Part shown: positions 16,606-25,315 of the stretch, in pieces | Numbering within the stretch: the stretch's first letter is position 1 | How the letters are laid out: each line of letters starts with the position of its first letter | NCBI GenBank assembly: GCA_949425635.1 | Contig: CASPWD010000002.1 | Location: 124,001 to 188,000 of the forward strand | DNA from: an uncultured Bacilli bacterium | GTDB lineage: Bacteria > Bacillota_I > Bacilli_A > RF39 > UBA660 | DNA: 64,000 bases | Direction: 5' to 3' | Notes under the pieces: generated by a model | Seen by the model: only the letters and a program-made list of their open reading frames with translations | Told to the model about the DNA's origin: nothing | Database searches by the model: none | Made by a program: the position numbers and the translations under genes

Positions 16606-17448
16606 ATGAAAGAAATAGCAGTAAAAGAAATAGAAACGAAAGATTATATAACGAAGTCAAATCTTCCAGCTTCCGATTATGTCATTAATCCGTATGTTGG
16701 ATGTCCCCATGGCTGTCGATATTGCTACGCCTCTTTTATGAAAAGATTTACACGTCACTTAGAAGACTGGGGTACATTCATTGATATTAAAAGATGTGCT
16801 AAACCTATAAATAAATCTAAATTAGTAGGCAAGAGAGTTTTCTTATCATCAGTAACGGATTGTTATAATATCTACGAAAAAGACTATGAATTAACTAGAA
16901 ATATTCTAAAAGAGTTAATTGATGTTGATTGTGAACTTAGTATCTCCACAAAATCTAGTTTAATTCTAAGAGATATGGATTTATTAAAACAAATGAAAAA
17001 TGTCGTAGTTTCAATGTCTATAAACACCTTAGATGAAAATTTCAAAAATGACATGGATAATGCTAGTTCTATTAAAGAAAGATTAAATACATTACGTACC
17101 CTACACAAAAATGGAATTTATACAATTTTATTCATGTCTCCAATATTTCCATACATTACAGATTTTAAAGCTATTATTGAAGCCAGTAAAGACTTTGTTA
17201 TGGAATATTGGTTTGAAAATTTAAATCTACGTGGAAGTTATAAAACAGATATTCTAAATTACATTAAAGAAAACTATAGCGAATACTACGATGAGTACAT
17301 AAAAATTTACAATAAAAAAGATAACGCTTATTGGCACAAGTTAGCTTCAGAAATAAACGAATATTGTACTCTAAATAATCTAAAATTCACAAACTTTTTC
17401 TATCATAATGAGTTAGTAGAAGCAAAAAAAATCTGTAATAACCAATAA
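16606..17448 (+). CDS. SplB-like radical SAM protein
   Basis: 280 residues. The cluster motif is CPHGCRYC (CxxxCxxC, residues about 33-40), preceded by SDYVINPYVGCPHGC, which is typical of the SPL/COG1533 group of radical SAM proteins. Later elements fit a TIM barrel: VFLSSVTDCYN, LSISTKSSLILRD, VVVSMSINTLDE, ILFMSPIFPYITD. Spore photoproduct lyase itself is longer and has a conserved fourth Cys, so a repair role is not supported. Close relatives lie in gut Firmicutes without known substrate. Monocistronic with its own promoter. Confidence 0.85.
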   Translation: MKEIAVKEIETKDYITKSNLPASDYVINPYVGCPHGCRYCYASFMKRFTRHLEDWGTFIDIKRCAKPINKSKLVGKRVFLSSVTDCYNIYEKDYELTRNILKELIDVDCELSISTKSSLILRDMDLLKQMKNVVVSMSINTLDENFKNDMDNASSIKERLNTLRTLHKNGIYTILFMSPIFPYITDFKAIIEASKDFVMEYWFENLNLRGSYKTDILNYIKENYSEYYDEYIKIYNKKDNAYWHKLASEINEYCTLNNLKFTNFFYHNELVEAKKICNNQ

Positions 17449-17463
17449 TATTTCATAATCTCT

Positions 17464-17493
17464 TTGACAACAGATATAGATCTAGAGTATTAT
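17464..17493 (+). promoter_or_regulatory. Promoter of the lemA-TPM pair
   Basis: Consensus TTGACA (17464-17469), 18-bp spacer, TATTAT (17488-17493), 22 bp before the lemA start. Confidence 0.7.
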
Positions 17494-17514
17494 TAATAAT
17501 AGGAGAGTGATAAA

Positions 17515-18084
17515 ATGAATAAAGGACTTACAACAGGAATTGTTGTTGTAGTAATTGTTGCTTTAATTGGAATATTTTCCGTATCAACATATAATAGTTT
17601 AGTTGACAAAAGTGAAGAAGTCGATAAAAAATATTCTGATATTTCTGTGCAATTAGAAAGAAGAGCTGATCTAATACCTAATTTAGTCTCAACAGTGAAA
17701 GGCTACACTGAACACGAGAGTAGTATTATTGATTCAGTTACATCATCAAGAGAAAAATTAGTGAACGCTAAAAGTATAAATGAAAAAGCCGAGGCAAACC
17801 AAGAACTAACTGCTTCTTTAAATAGTTTATTTGCCATTGCTGAAAATTATCCAGACTTAAAAGCGAATACCAATTTTATCAATTTACAAGACGAACTAGC
17901 TGGTACAGAAAACAGAATAGCGGTTGCTCGTAAAGATTATAATGAAGTTGTTAGTAGTTATAATAAAGCAATTAAAAAATTTCCAGCGTCATTTTTTGCT
18001 AGCTTGTTCAATTTTGAATCAAAGGAATATTTTGAAGCTAAAGATAGTGCAAATGAGGTGCCAGATGTATCATTCAAGGATTAA
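17515..18084 (+). CDS. lemA: LemA-family protein
   Basis: 189 residues. An N-terminal membrane helix (about 7-28), then the LemA signature: YNSLVDKSEEVDKKYSDISVQLERRADLIPNLVSTVKGY, and a long antiparallel helical bundle. Bacterial LemA proteins are exported, coiled-coil-rich and often paired with TPM/YgcG proteins, as here, where the next gene overlaps by 20 bp. RBS AGGAGAG. The role is probably in the envelope, but no biochemical activity is known. Confidence 0.92.
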   Translation: MNKGLTTGIVVVVIVALIGIFSVSTYNSLVDKSEEVDKKYSDISVQLERRADLIPNLVSTVKGYTEHESSIIDSVTSSREKLVNAKSINEKAEANQELTASLNSLFAIAENYPDLKANTNFINLQDELAGTENRIAVARKDYNEVVSSYNKAIKKFPASFFASLFNFESKEYFEAKDSANEVPDVSFKD

Positions 18085-18937
18085 GTATTTAATCCTTATT
18101 CTTTTATCCTTTTTATTTTTTGAATCTGTATCAGCTATTGTAAAACCAACTGAAAAATTTTACATAAATGATTACGCTAACATTTTATCAGAAGAAACAG
18201 AAAATTATATTTATGAAAAAAGTGTAAGTCTTTACAATGCAGATGGAACACAAATAGTCGTTGTAACGATTCCAAATTTAGAAAATAAAAGTCTTGAGGA
18301 GTATGGATTAGAATTAGCCAGAAGTTTTGGTATTGGCTCATCAGAGAAAAACAATGGTTTACTATTACTACTGTCTCTAGAAGAAAGATTGTTTAGAGTT
18401 GAAGTGGGTGAAGGTTTAGAAGGAATCTTACCAGACGGTAAAACTGGACGATTCCAAGACGAGTATATAATCCCATATTTAAAAGAAGACAAATTTGATG
18501 AAGGAATAAAAAATGGCTACAATGCTTTCTTTAATGAAATAGTAACTCTGAATAATTTAGATTTAGATACGTCCGAATTAGAACAAAAAGAATCATCATT
18601 ACTAGTAGGAGACTTTATTATATTATCAGGTTCTATCGGATTATTAGCTGGAATTTATTTAAAACTATTCGAAAAGAAAAACAAAATTTTAACCATTAGT
18701 TACATGATAATAGCTATTTTCTTAATTGTTTTTGGTAAATACATAATACTAACCTTACCAATATATGTTTTAATTAACTTATGTGTCTTTATTTTTACCA
18801 GATTTTTCTCAGGAATAGGAGGCGGCTATTACAACAGTTCAGGAAGAGGCTATCGAAGCAGTAGTGGTAGCAGAGGAAGTTTCCATAGTGGTGGAGGCGG
18901 ATCATTCAGTGGCGGCGGTTCTTCTCGCCATTTCTAA
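18065..18937 (+). CDS. TPM-domain (YgcG-like) membrane protein
   Basis: 290 residues from ATG 18065, chosen because GAGGTG (18055-18060) precedes it and a signal peptide follows directly (SFLFFESVSA near residues 15-24). The TPM domain covers about 28-150 (FYINDYANILSEETENYI, GTQIVVVTIPNLENKSLEEYGLELARSFGIG, LRVEVGEGLEGILPDG-like). Two to three helices follow, then a Gly/Ser-rich tail, ending HSGGGGSFSGGGSSRHF, which is characteristic. A longer upstream frame exists inside lemA but has no signal peptide position that fits. Partner of LemA; some TPM domains bind metal or act as phosphatases, unproven here. Confidence 0.9.
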   Translation: MYHSRIKYLILILLSFLFFESVSAIVKPTEKFYINDYANILSEETENYIYEKSVSLYNADGTQIVVVTIPNLENKSLEEYGLELARSFGIGSSEKNNGLLLLLSLEERLFRVEVGEGLEGILPDGKTGRFQDEYIIPYLKEDKFDEGIKNGYNAFFNEIVTLNNLDLDTSELEQKESSLLVGDFIILSGSIGLLAGIYLKLFEKKNKILTISYMIIAIFLIVFGKYIILTLPIYVLINLCVFIFTRFFSGIGGGYYNSSGRGYRSSSGSRGSFHSGGGGSFSGGGSSRHF

Positions 18938-18992
18938 TAAATTTGGAAGATGTAAAAAACTATGATATAATCTTTAATAGGAAGTGAATCAC

Positions 18993-19631
18993 ATGGAATA
19001 TAATGTAATAAAAAATGCTGACAAAATAGTTTCAAATAGTCCTTATGTCGTAAATAATCCAGCTAAATACAAAAATAAATGGAGTGACCTTTTTGGTAAT
19101 AAAAACCCAATTAAATTAGAACTAGGAATGGGTAGAGGAGATTTCATTATAGAAATGGCTAAGACATACCCTAATATTAATTTTATTGGTCTTGAAATAA
19201 ATGATTCTCAGATGGTTATGGCAATTAGAAACTTAGAAAGATTAAATCTCCCAAACCTTAAATTAATTAATGCTGATGCCATGCTAATTGATACATTCTT
19301 TGGTAAAGAAATAGACACAATATACTTAACATTCTCAGAACCTTGGCCAAAGAAAATTGACGAGAAGAAAAGATTTACGCATTATGGTTATCTAAAACTA
19401 TATGATAAAATTTTTAAAAAACACAAACATATCATCTTAAAAACAGATAATAAAGGTTTATTCGCTTATTCATTAGAAACTCTATCTCAATACTGGTATG
19501 TTTTTGATAAAGTAAGTTTAGATTTACATAAAGACGAAAGACAAATTTCTAACGTTATGACCAACTATGAAAAACAATACTTTAAAGAAGGACGTCCTAT
19601 CTATTACGTAGATGCTTCATTTACTAATTAA
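18993..19631 (+). CDS. trmB: tRNA (guanine-46-N7)-methyltransferase
   Basis: 212 residues from ATG 18993 (RBS AGGAAG at 18979-18984). SAM-binding LELGMGRGDFIIEMA (about 42-55), FIGLEINDSQMV, the TrmB-specific YLTFSEPWPKK and RFTHYGYLKLY, and a C-terminal T/S-NYE-like TNYEKQY with FKEGRPIYY. This enzyme makes m7G46 in tRNA variable loops. A -10 box TATAAT lies at 18966-18971. Single gene ended by its own terminator. Confidence 0.96.
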   Translation: MEYNVIKNADKIVSNSPYVVNNPAKYKNKWSDLFGNKNPIKLELGMGRGDFIIEMAKTYPNINFIGLEINDSQMVMAIRNLERLNLPNLKLINADAMLIDTFFGKEIDTIYLTFSEPWPKKIDEKKRFTHYGYLKLYDKIFKKHKHIILKTDNKGLFAYSLETLSQYWYVFDKVSLDLHKDERQISNVMTNYEKQYFKEGRPIYYVDASFTN

Positions 19632-19633
19632 TT

Positions 19634-19654
19634 CGAGCAATTGCTCGTTTTTTT
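19634..19654 (+). terminator. Terminator of trmB
   Basis: Perfect palindrome CGAGCAATTGCTCG (19634-19647) followed by seven T, 3 bp after the stop. Confidence 0.8.
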
Positions 19655-19657
19655 ATG

Positions 19658-19695
19658 AAAAAAGAGCAATCACAAGTGGTATGTTTGCTCTTTTC
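19658..19695 (-). terminator. Terminator of the minus-strand unknown gene
   Basis: Arms AAAAGAGCAA (19660-19669) and TTGCTCTTTT (19685-19694); T run on the minus strand. It lies just beside the trmB terminator, so the convergent genes have separate hairpins that share the GAGCAA core. Confidence 0.7.
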
Positions 19696-19716
19696 TAAAT
19701 AACTTTTAAATCAACA

Positions 19717-20220
19717 CTACTTATTTGTAAGTAAATAATATGCGACAGCCAATCTTAAAATAATCCATAGTATAACTTTTTCGATTTCTAAAGCTGTAAC
19801 CTCGTAATTTATAGAATATATTTCTAATATATCCAGTGATAAAGGCAGCTTAATTCTTCTATCATTATATTTGCAACACTTAGCAACCAAATCATTAGCT
19901 ACACCTTCTGCACATTCTTGTATTACATAGCATCTTCGTTTTATTTCATTATCATAAGCGAAGTAAGCATAATCAAAAAAACAAGAAATATATTCAACTT
20001 CAGTTAAGAAGCTCTTTATGTCAGCTATTTCAAAATCATTTAAAGCTCTCAAATAGTAATTAATAATATTTTCATATATTTTATTTTTATCATCAAAACT
20101 TTCTATAGAATTAAATATATTTTCTAATTTACAATAGGTATTATCTTTAGCTATTTTTTTTATAGTTTCATTAATAGTTAAAATAATATTATCACTTAAA
20201 ATTTTTTCGTCATTCTTCAT
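19717..20220 (-). CDS. Hypothetical protein
   Basis: 167 residues on the minus strand, RBS AAAGGG 7 bp before the ATG. Mostly helical with many acidic and Ile/Tyr residues; eight or so Tyr and six Cys are scattered, and the last 20 residues (VILWIILRLAVAYYLLTNK) are hydrophobic, like a tail anchor. No signal peptide. I recognise no family. It faces away from the HTH gene at 20430 across a 209-bp spacer. Confidence 0.6.
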   Translation of the reverse strand: MKNDEKILSDNIILTINETIKKIAKDNTYCKLENIFNSIESFDDKNKIYENIINYYLRALNDFEIADIKSFLTEVEYISCFFDYAYFAYDNEIKRRCYVIQECAEGVANDLVAKCCKYNDRRIKLPLSLDILEIYSINYEVTALEIEKVILWIILRLAVAYYLLTNK

Positions 20221-20429
20221 TGTTGAACCCTTTCTTTAATATCTATATTCAATTATTTTAAAAATAGTAAACAAGGCAAAATACCATACAAACAAATAAT
20301 ATTATATAGATAATTTATGTATAGGTTTATATTATAACACGAAAAATTTTGTTTTAAAAGTTGCATTGCGTGAAAGTGTGGCTTTCTTATGAGAAATTAA
20401 ATGTGATAATTGATATAGTGAGGTGACTT
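20221..20429. other. Divergent intergenic spacer
   Basis: 209 bp between two outward-facing genes; very AT-rich on the left side. A TATAGT at about 20415 and GAGGTG before the ATG can serve the rightward HTH gene. No clear palindromic operator was found. Confidence 0.4.
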
Positions 20430-20744
20430 ATGGCTATATCAGAGTTCGAAAAATTACAAGATAAAGTTTCAAAAGTAAGCGATGACAATGATTTGTACAC
20501 AAGAATTTGCAAGAATCTTAAAAAGTTCCGTCTTGAGAAGTATAATGAGTTTAAAGCCAATAACTCTAATAATACAATAAATCCATATTCAACCGAAAAT
20601 ATAGCAGCACTTTTAGATTATAATCATACTCATTATAAACGCTTCGAAAGTGCAAATGATAGTACAAAAAAGATTCCATTAACAAAGTTAAGAAAAATTG
20701 CAGTCATTCTTGATAAATCAGTTGATGACTTTATTAATAAATAG
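20430..20744 (+). CDS. Small divergent HTH (XRE-like) protein
   Basis: 104 residues. The C-terminal half reads NIAALLDYNHTHYKRFESANDSTKKIPLTKLRKIAVILDKSVDDFI, which follows the XRE/HTH_3 pattern (IAxLL.., YxRyE.., PxxxLxKIAxxLdvSvDdfl), though the recognition helix is unusual (NHTHYKRFE). The N-terminal 40 residues are charged helix. Likely a DNA-binding regulator; the targets are unknown, perhaps its divergent neighbour. GAGGTG serves as RBS. Confidence 0.68.
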   Translation: MAISEFEKLQDKVSKVSDDNDLYTRICKNLKKFRLEKYNEFKANNSNNTINPYSTENIAALLDYNHTHYKRFESANDSTKKIPLTKLRKIAVILDKSVDDFINK

Positions 20745-20747
20745 TAG

Positions 20748-20775
20748 AAGATTAGTTATATAACTAATCTTTTTA
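20748..20775 (+). terminator. Terminator of the small HTH gene
   Basis: Arms AAGATTAGTTA (20748-20758) and TAACTAATCTT (20761-20771) followed by TTTTAT. Confidence 0.78.
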
Positions 20776-20853
20776 TATAAGAAAGAAATTCTAATAAGCA
20801 TTTCAGTTCTATAAAAAATATGTTATAATTTCCATATAATAGAGGTGGTTTAT

Positions 20854-21561
20854 ATGAAGCAAAATAAAACAGAATATTTAGTATTTGGGTTATTCTTTGT
20901 AATAGGATTATTTTTCTTAATAGTTGGTACATTCTTAACAATTCATGAGTTAGATCAAACAGGTAAGATAACAACTACAGGAACTATTACTTCAATCAGA
21001 GTTCATCACAATACAAATGGTGACGATTACGATGTCTTTGTAGCATATAATGTTGATGGAAAATCATATGAAAACATAATAAATTTTTATTCATCAACGT
21101 ACCATGAAGGTCAAGAGATTGAAATATATTATATGGAAGACAATCCAAATCAAATAGGTGCTAAAGCTATGGAAACTTTTGTATTCATCTTTCCAGGACT
21201 TGGCTTACTATTCACCATTATTGGTGGCGTAGCACTGATCATATTAATAGGTAAGAAAAATAATGGCGAAAAATTAAAAAAGAGTGGGGAACTTGTCTAC
21301 GCTAATTTAAAAGAAATAATTTATAACACTAGTTATACAGTAAATGGTCAAAGTCCTTTTATAATTTTATGTACTTGGTACAACCCTGAAGACAGTCAAA
21401 ACTATACTTTCAAAAGCGAAAATATCTGGTGGGACCCTAGCTACGTTATCGGTGCTAAAAACATCACATCATTTCCTGTCTACATCAATCGTAAAAATTT
21501 AAAACAGTATTATGTTGACATTACTGAGATAACCGAAAATCCAACTAATATTCAATATTAA
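20854..21561 (+). CDS. DUF3592 membrane protein
   Basis: 235 residues from ATG 20854 (AGAGGTGG at 20841-20848). Helix 1 at about 8-30, then a beta-rich domain TGTITSIRVHHNTNGDDYDVFVAYNVDGKSYENIINFYSSTYHEGQEIEIYYMEDNPNQI, helix 2 at about 110-133, and a second beta domain. The TG.I..I......G..Y.V.V.Y.VdGk.Y pattern with hEGQ.IEIYY..dNP identifies DUF3592. Function unknown. Single-gene unit flanked by terminators. Confidence 0.85.
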   Translation: MKQNKTEYLVFGLFFVIGLFFLIVGTFLTIHELDQTGKITTTGTITSIRVHHNTNGDDYDVFVAYNVDGKSYENIINFYSSTYHEGQEIEIYYMEDNPNQIGAKAMETFVFIFPGLGLLFTIIGGVALIILIGKKNNGEKLKKSGELVYANLKEIIYNTSYTVNGQSPFIILCTWYNPEDSQNYTFKSENIWWDPSYVIGAKNITSFPVYINRKNLKQYYVDITEITENPTNIQY

Positions 21562-21562
21562 A

Positions 21563-21592
21563 AATTAACTAAGGAATTAGTTAATTTTTTTA
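21563..21592 (+). terminator. Terminator of the DUF3592 gene
   Basis: Arms AATTAACTA (21563-21571) and TAGTTAATT (21578-21586), then T run. Confidence 0.7.
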
Positions 21593-21649
21593 AAAAAAAA
21601 TTTATATTATGTTAAAATAATATACAAGACTTATAAAGGAGAAGTTAAG

Positions 21650-22579
21650 ATGAAAAATCCAATTTTAAATTATTATAAAAAATTACTAAAAAATGATTAT
21701 CCAGATTTTATTGATAAATATTTATCTGTACCATCTTTATTAAGACTTAAAAATATTGGTTATTTCTGTGGAATGGACTACGCTTCTAAAGATGTCTATA
21801 ATTTTCAAGAGCACATTACTAGATTTGATCATTCTTTAACAGTTGCTCTAATTACATGGAACTTTACTAAAGATAAAAAAGCTACTTTATCAGGATTATT
21901 TCACGATGTAGCAACACCTTGCTTTGCTCATGTTATTGATTATATGAATAAAGACTATGCTAACCAAGAAAGTACTGAAGAGTATACAGAGCATATCTTA
22001 AAAGAAGATAAAAAATTAAATAAACTTTTAGCAGAAGATGATATCTCTATAAGTGATATTACAAACTTTAAAAAGTATCCAATTGTTGATAATAATCGAC
22101 CTCGTTTATGTGCAGATCGCCTTGATGGCATCATATTAACTGGAATAGGATGGACCAAAACAATAACTAAAGAAGACATAAAGAAAATCATTAGTGATAT
22201 AGTAGTGTACAAAAATGAAGAAAATATAGATGAACTAGGATTTAAAACAAAAGATATTGCAAAACTTGCTTGGGACACTAGTAAACAAATAGATATTTTA
22301 TGCCATAGCAATGAAGATAATTTTATGATGGAGCTTCTAGCATCTATTGCTAGAAGAGCAATAGAAATAAGCTTGATAAACTATGATGACTTATATAAAT
22401 TAACTGAAGACAAATTATTTGAAATGTTTAAGAGAAGTAATGATTCAATATTAAAAGAAAGTCTAGCTAAATTCGAAAACATCAAAATAGACGAAATACC
22501 AGAAACGATTCTTGAAAATGTTAAAATAAGAAATCTTAATCCTTTAGTTGCTGAGAATGTTAGACTATTTAATAAATAA
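21650..22579 (+). CDS. HD-domain hydrolase (dGTPase-like)
   Basis: 309 residues. HD-superfamily metal motifs: ITRFDHSLTVAL (His, about 60), LSGLFHDVATPCFAHVIDYM (His-Asp pair, about 88-89), and PRLCADRLDGI (Asp, about 160-163). The order H...HD...D with ADRLD matches deoxynucleotide triphosphohydrolase-like or other HD phosphohydrolases of about 300 residues. The substrate could be a nucleotide; not determinable here. Soluble, monocistronic. Confidence 0.85.
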   Translation: MKNPILNYYKKLLKNDYPDFIDKYLSVPSLLRLKNIGYFCGMDYASKDVYNFQEHITRFDHSLTVALITWNFTKDKKATLSGLFHDVATPCFAHVIDYMNKDYANQESTEEYTEHILKEDKKLNKLLAEDDISISDITNFKKYPIVDNNRPRLCADRLDGIILTGIGWTKTITKEDIKKIISDIVVYKNEENIDELGFKTKDIAKLAWDTSKQIDILCHSNEDNFMMELLASIARRAIEISLINYDDLYKLTEDKLFEMFKRSNDSILKESLAKFENIKIDEIPETILENVKIRNLNPLVAENVRLFNK

Positions 22580-22617
22580 TATTTTTTTAATCATAATATA
22601 AATATACAGCATATTTT

Positions 22618-22646
22618 GTATCTCAACTTTAAGTTGAGATACTTTT
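22618..22646 (+). terminator. Terminator of the HD hydrolase gene
   Basis: 12-bp perfect arms (22618-22629 and 22631-22642) around one base, then TTTT. A plain palindrome of this length could also act as a protein site for the following sulfotransferase gene. Confidence 0.7.
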
Positions 22647-22710
22647 CAACTTAGAATCTATTGTAATGAAATCTAAAATATGTAATACTTATCCTAAGGA
22701 GGAAGAAAGA

Positions 22711-24699
22711 ATGAAAAAAAATAATAAAAACAAAAAAAACAACAAATATCTTATATTTGCACTTGTTATTATAGTAATTTTTATAGTACTAATTGGAGGA
22801 CTATTTTTCCTAAACAAAAAAAATACTAATAAAAATGAAGTGACAATTGCAAAGAGTATGACAGAAACTCAAAATGAAATCGAGAAAAATTTTAAAACGA
22901 AAGGGTATGACTTAGACAATCCAAACATCATTTTAAACCCTTATGGAAACTCTCCGTTAACAGCTTTAGTTTTATTTGAGACAGAGGAAGAAGTAAGTAT
23001 TAATGTAACGATCAAAGGTAAAGATAAATTAAGTACATTTTCTCATACTTTTGAAAAAACTAAAAATCACTACTTACCAATATATGGTCTTTATGCTGAC
23101 TATAAAAATGAAGTAGTAATTGAGTATGAATTAAATGGTCAAAAATTTAGTAAGACATTAGAGATTGAAACAGAGAAACTACCAGATAATATGATTTTAC
23201 CTACAGAAGTAAAAAGTGATAAATCTAAATTAACGAACGATTTATATTTCTTTACACCATCAAGTATCGGTTACACTTGTGCTTATGATGTTAATGGAGA
23301 TGTTCGCTGGTATTTATCTAATTATGCTATTTGGAAAATAGATAGATTAGAAAACGGACATTTATTATTAAGTACAGAAAGGTTAATAAATAGTCCTTAC
23401 TATATGACAGGATTATATGAAATTGATTTAATGGGTAAAATATATTCTGAATATAGTCTAGAAGGTGGATATCATCATGATTATTATGAAATGGAAAATG
23501 GTAATCTTTTAATTGCTAGTGATGATTTCGGTAACGAATCAGGTACTGTAGAAGATTATATAGTTGAACTAGATAGAAAAACAGGAAAAATTGTTAAAAG
23601 ATTTGATTTAAAAGATGTTTTAAACATGCAAGATGGTCAAAGCGAAAATTGGTCTGATTATGACTGGTTCCACAACAATGCCGTTTGGTACGACAAAGAC
23701 ACTAATTCAATAACATTATCAGGTCGTCATCAAGATGCTGTAATAAATATTGATTATGAAACAGGTAAATTAAACTGGATAATAGGTGACCCAACAAATT
23801 GGAGTGAAGAATATCAAAAATACTTCTTTAAACCAATAGGAGAAGACTTTGAATGGCAATGGAGTCAACATGCTGCTATGATTACTCCAGAAGGATATGT
23901 TTTTATCTTAGATAACGGAAATAACAAATCTAAAATTAAAGAAGAGTATGTTCCAGCAGAAAAAAGCTATACTCGTGGTGTTATGTATAAAATAGATACG
24001 GATGCTATGACTATTGAGACTGTTTGGGAATATGGTAAGTCTCGTGGAAGCGAATTCTACTCACCATATATTTCAGATGTTGATTATTTAAGCAAAAACC
24101 ATTATATTGTTCATTCAGGTGGTATTGTTTATGTAGATGGTAAAAACTCTAATCAACCAGCAGGATTTAGTACAGATACAACTCTAGTTTCTGATACAGT
24201 AGAGTTACTTAATAATAAAGTGATTTTTGAGATAATTTTACCAACTAACAATTATCGCGTTGAAAAAATGAGTCTATATACAGACAAAGAAAACTTCAGT
24301 ATAGGCGAATCAAATAGAGTAGGTAGCTTAGGTAAAACAGAAATAACAGAAAGTAAGTTTACTCCTATACTAAGTAGTAAAAAAATAGATGACGAGTATA
24401 ATTCTCATAATATTACTATAACTAAAGAAATTGATCGTCTAGTTGTAAAAGGACGTTTCAAAAGAGAGACAAAAGTAAATGTTGTTCTATACAAAGATTT
24501 AACTTCTAAGTATTTCGAATTTAAAGTAAGCAAAAAACCATATACAGCTTTATGTGTTGACATTTTTACAGAGGAAGAAACAGAGCAAGGCATTAATGTC
24601 ACAAAATACATTAATAGCGAAGATTTAACTGGCAAATATTCTATTTATCTTGAAATAGATGGAACTCTATATAACACAAATGAATTCGTGGTATTTTAA
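22711..24699 (+). CDS. Membrane-anchored arylsulfotransferase (ASST/AssT-like)
   Basis: 662 residues from ATG 22711 (AAGGAGG at 22696-22702; an earlier ATG at 22666 lies upstream of that RBS). Lys/Asn-rich N-terminus, one membrane helix (about 13-35), a beta domain (to about 165) and a beta-propeller. Candidate catalytic residues follow the AssT order: HH255-256, H321 (DWFHNNAVWY), R339-H340 (SGRHQDAVINID), H387 (WQWSQHAAM). The H321-R339 spacing of 18 equals H356-R374 of the E. coli enzyme. This PAPS-independent family moves sulfate between phenolic donors and acceptors outside the cytoplasm. Only two Cys, 190 and 615, are present. A CPHC protein gene follows after 1 bp. Confidence 0.86.
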   Translation: MKKNNKNKKNNKYLIFALVIIVIFIVLIGGLFFLNKKNTNKNEVTIAKSMTETQNEIEKNFKTKGYDLDNPNIILNPYGNSPLTALVLFETEEEVSINVTIKGKDKLSTFSHTFEKTKNHYLPIYGLYADYKNEVVIEYELNGQKFSKTLEIETEKLPDNMILPTEVKSDKSKLTNDLYFFTPSSIGYTCAYDVNGDVRWYLSNYAIWKIDRLENGHLLLSTERLINSPYYMTGLYEIDLMGKIYSEYSLEGGYHHDYYEMENGNLLIASDDFGNESGTVEDYIVELDRKTGKIVKRFDLKDVLNMQDGQSENWSDYDWFHNNAVWYDKDTNSITLSGRHQDAVINIDYETGKLNWIIGDPTNWSEEYQKYFFKPIGEDFEWQWSQHAAMITPEGYVFILDNGNNKSKIKEEYVPAEKSYTRGVMYKIDTDAMTIETVWEYGKSRGSEFYSPYISDVDYLSKNHYIVHSGGIVYVDGKNSNQPAGFSTDTTLVSDTVELLNNKVIFEIILPTNNYRVEKMSLYTDKENFSIGESNRVGSLGKTEITESKFTPILSSKKIDDEYNSHNITITKEIDRLVVKGRFKRETKVNVVLYKDLTSKYFEFKVSKKPYTALCVDIFTEEETEQGINVTKYINSEDLTGKYSIYLEIDGTLYNTNEFVVF

Positions 24700-24700
24700 A

Positions 24701-25210
24701 ATGAAAAATAAAAGTATAATAATCTCTTTAATTGTTATCTTATGCATTGTATCAGTAATCGGATATTTCTCTTATAATAATTATAAAGAAAAGAAGGAAC
24801 TTGCAAGTATTGAAGTAATAATTAAAAATCCTTCTTTAGAAGAAGTTAAAAAAACAAATGATTTAATAAACAATCGCAAAATAAGTATTTATCTTTTCTA
24901 TGGTGATGGATGTCCTCATTGTGAAGACTTATTAAATCACTTAGAAAGCATCAAAGATGAATATGGCAAATATTTTACAGTCTACGCTTTTGAAGTATGG
25001 AAAAACAACGAAAATGGCGAGCTCATGGATAAATTTGCTGAGGAATTTGATGGTGAAGTTGGTAGTCGCTCGGTTCCGTATTACATAATCGGAGATGAAG
25101 TAATGAGTGGTTATATTCCAAGTATGAGTACCAAAGTCGAAAAAAAGATTCTTGATAAATACAATGAACGCAAAAAAATCGATAACTATAACCATCTATT
25201 TGAAAAATAA
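24701..25210 (+). CDS. Membrane-anchored thioredoxin-fold protein with DsbA-like CPHC site
   Basis: 169 residues from ATG 24701, 1 bp after the ASST stop and with no separate RBS, so translation is probably coupled. One membrane helix (about 6-23), a helical linker, and a thioredoxin fold: ISIYLFYGDGCPHCEDL (Cys71, Cys74) and SVPYYIIG with the expected cis-Pro. CPHC is the oxidising active site of DsbA. In uropathogenic E. coli assT is followed by dsbL-dsbI, so a redox partner for the sulfotransferase is plausible (inference). No DsbB or VKOR is seen nearby. Own terminator downstream. Confidence 0.85.
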   Translation: MKNKSIIISLIVILCIVSVIGYFSYNNYKEKKELASIEVIIKNPSLEEVKKTNDLINNRKISIYLFYGDGCPHCEDLLNHLESIKDEYGKYFTVYAFEVWKNNENGELMDKFAEEFDGEVGSRSVPYYIIGDEVMSGYIPSMSTKVEKKILDKYNERKKIDNYNHLFEK

Positions 25211-25215
25211 AAATC

Positions 25216-25239
25216 AAAAGACATCAATTGATGTCTTTT
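25216..25239 (+). terminator. Terminator of the ASST-thioredoxin operon
   Basis: Perfect 12-bp palindrome arms AAAAGACATCAA and TTGATGTCTTTT (25216-25239), 5 bp after the stop. Confidence 0.8.
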
Positions 25240-25315
25240 ATTCATAATATTTTGTTGTTTTAGAACAATTTCTATATTAAAATAGATTAAAAGATACATT
25301 ATTAGAGGTGAAAGA

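Noticed and set aside
17924-18064. Long upstream N-terminal extension of the TPM-domain protein
   Set aside because: It overlaps lemA by over 150 bp, lacks a RBS, and would hide the clear signal peptide that begins at 18065.
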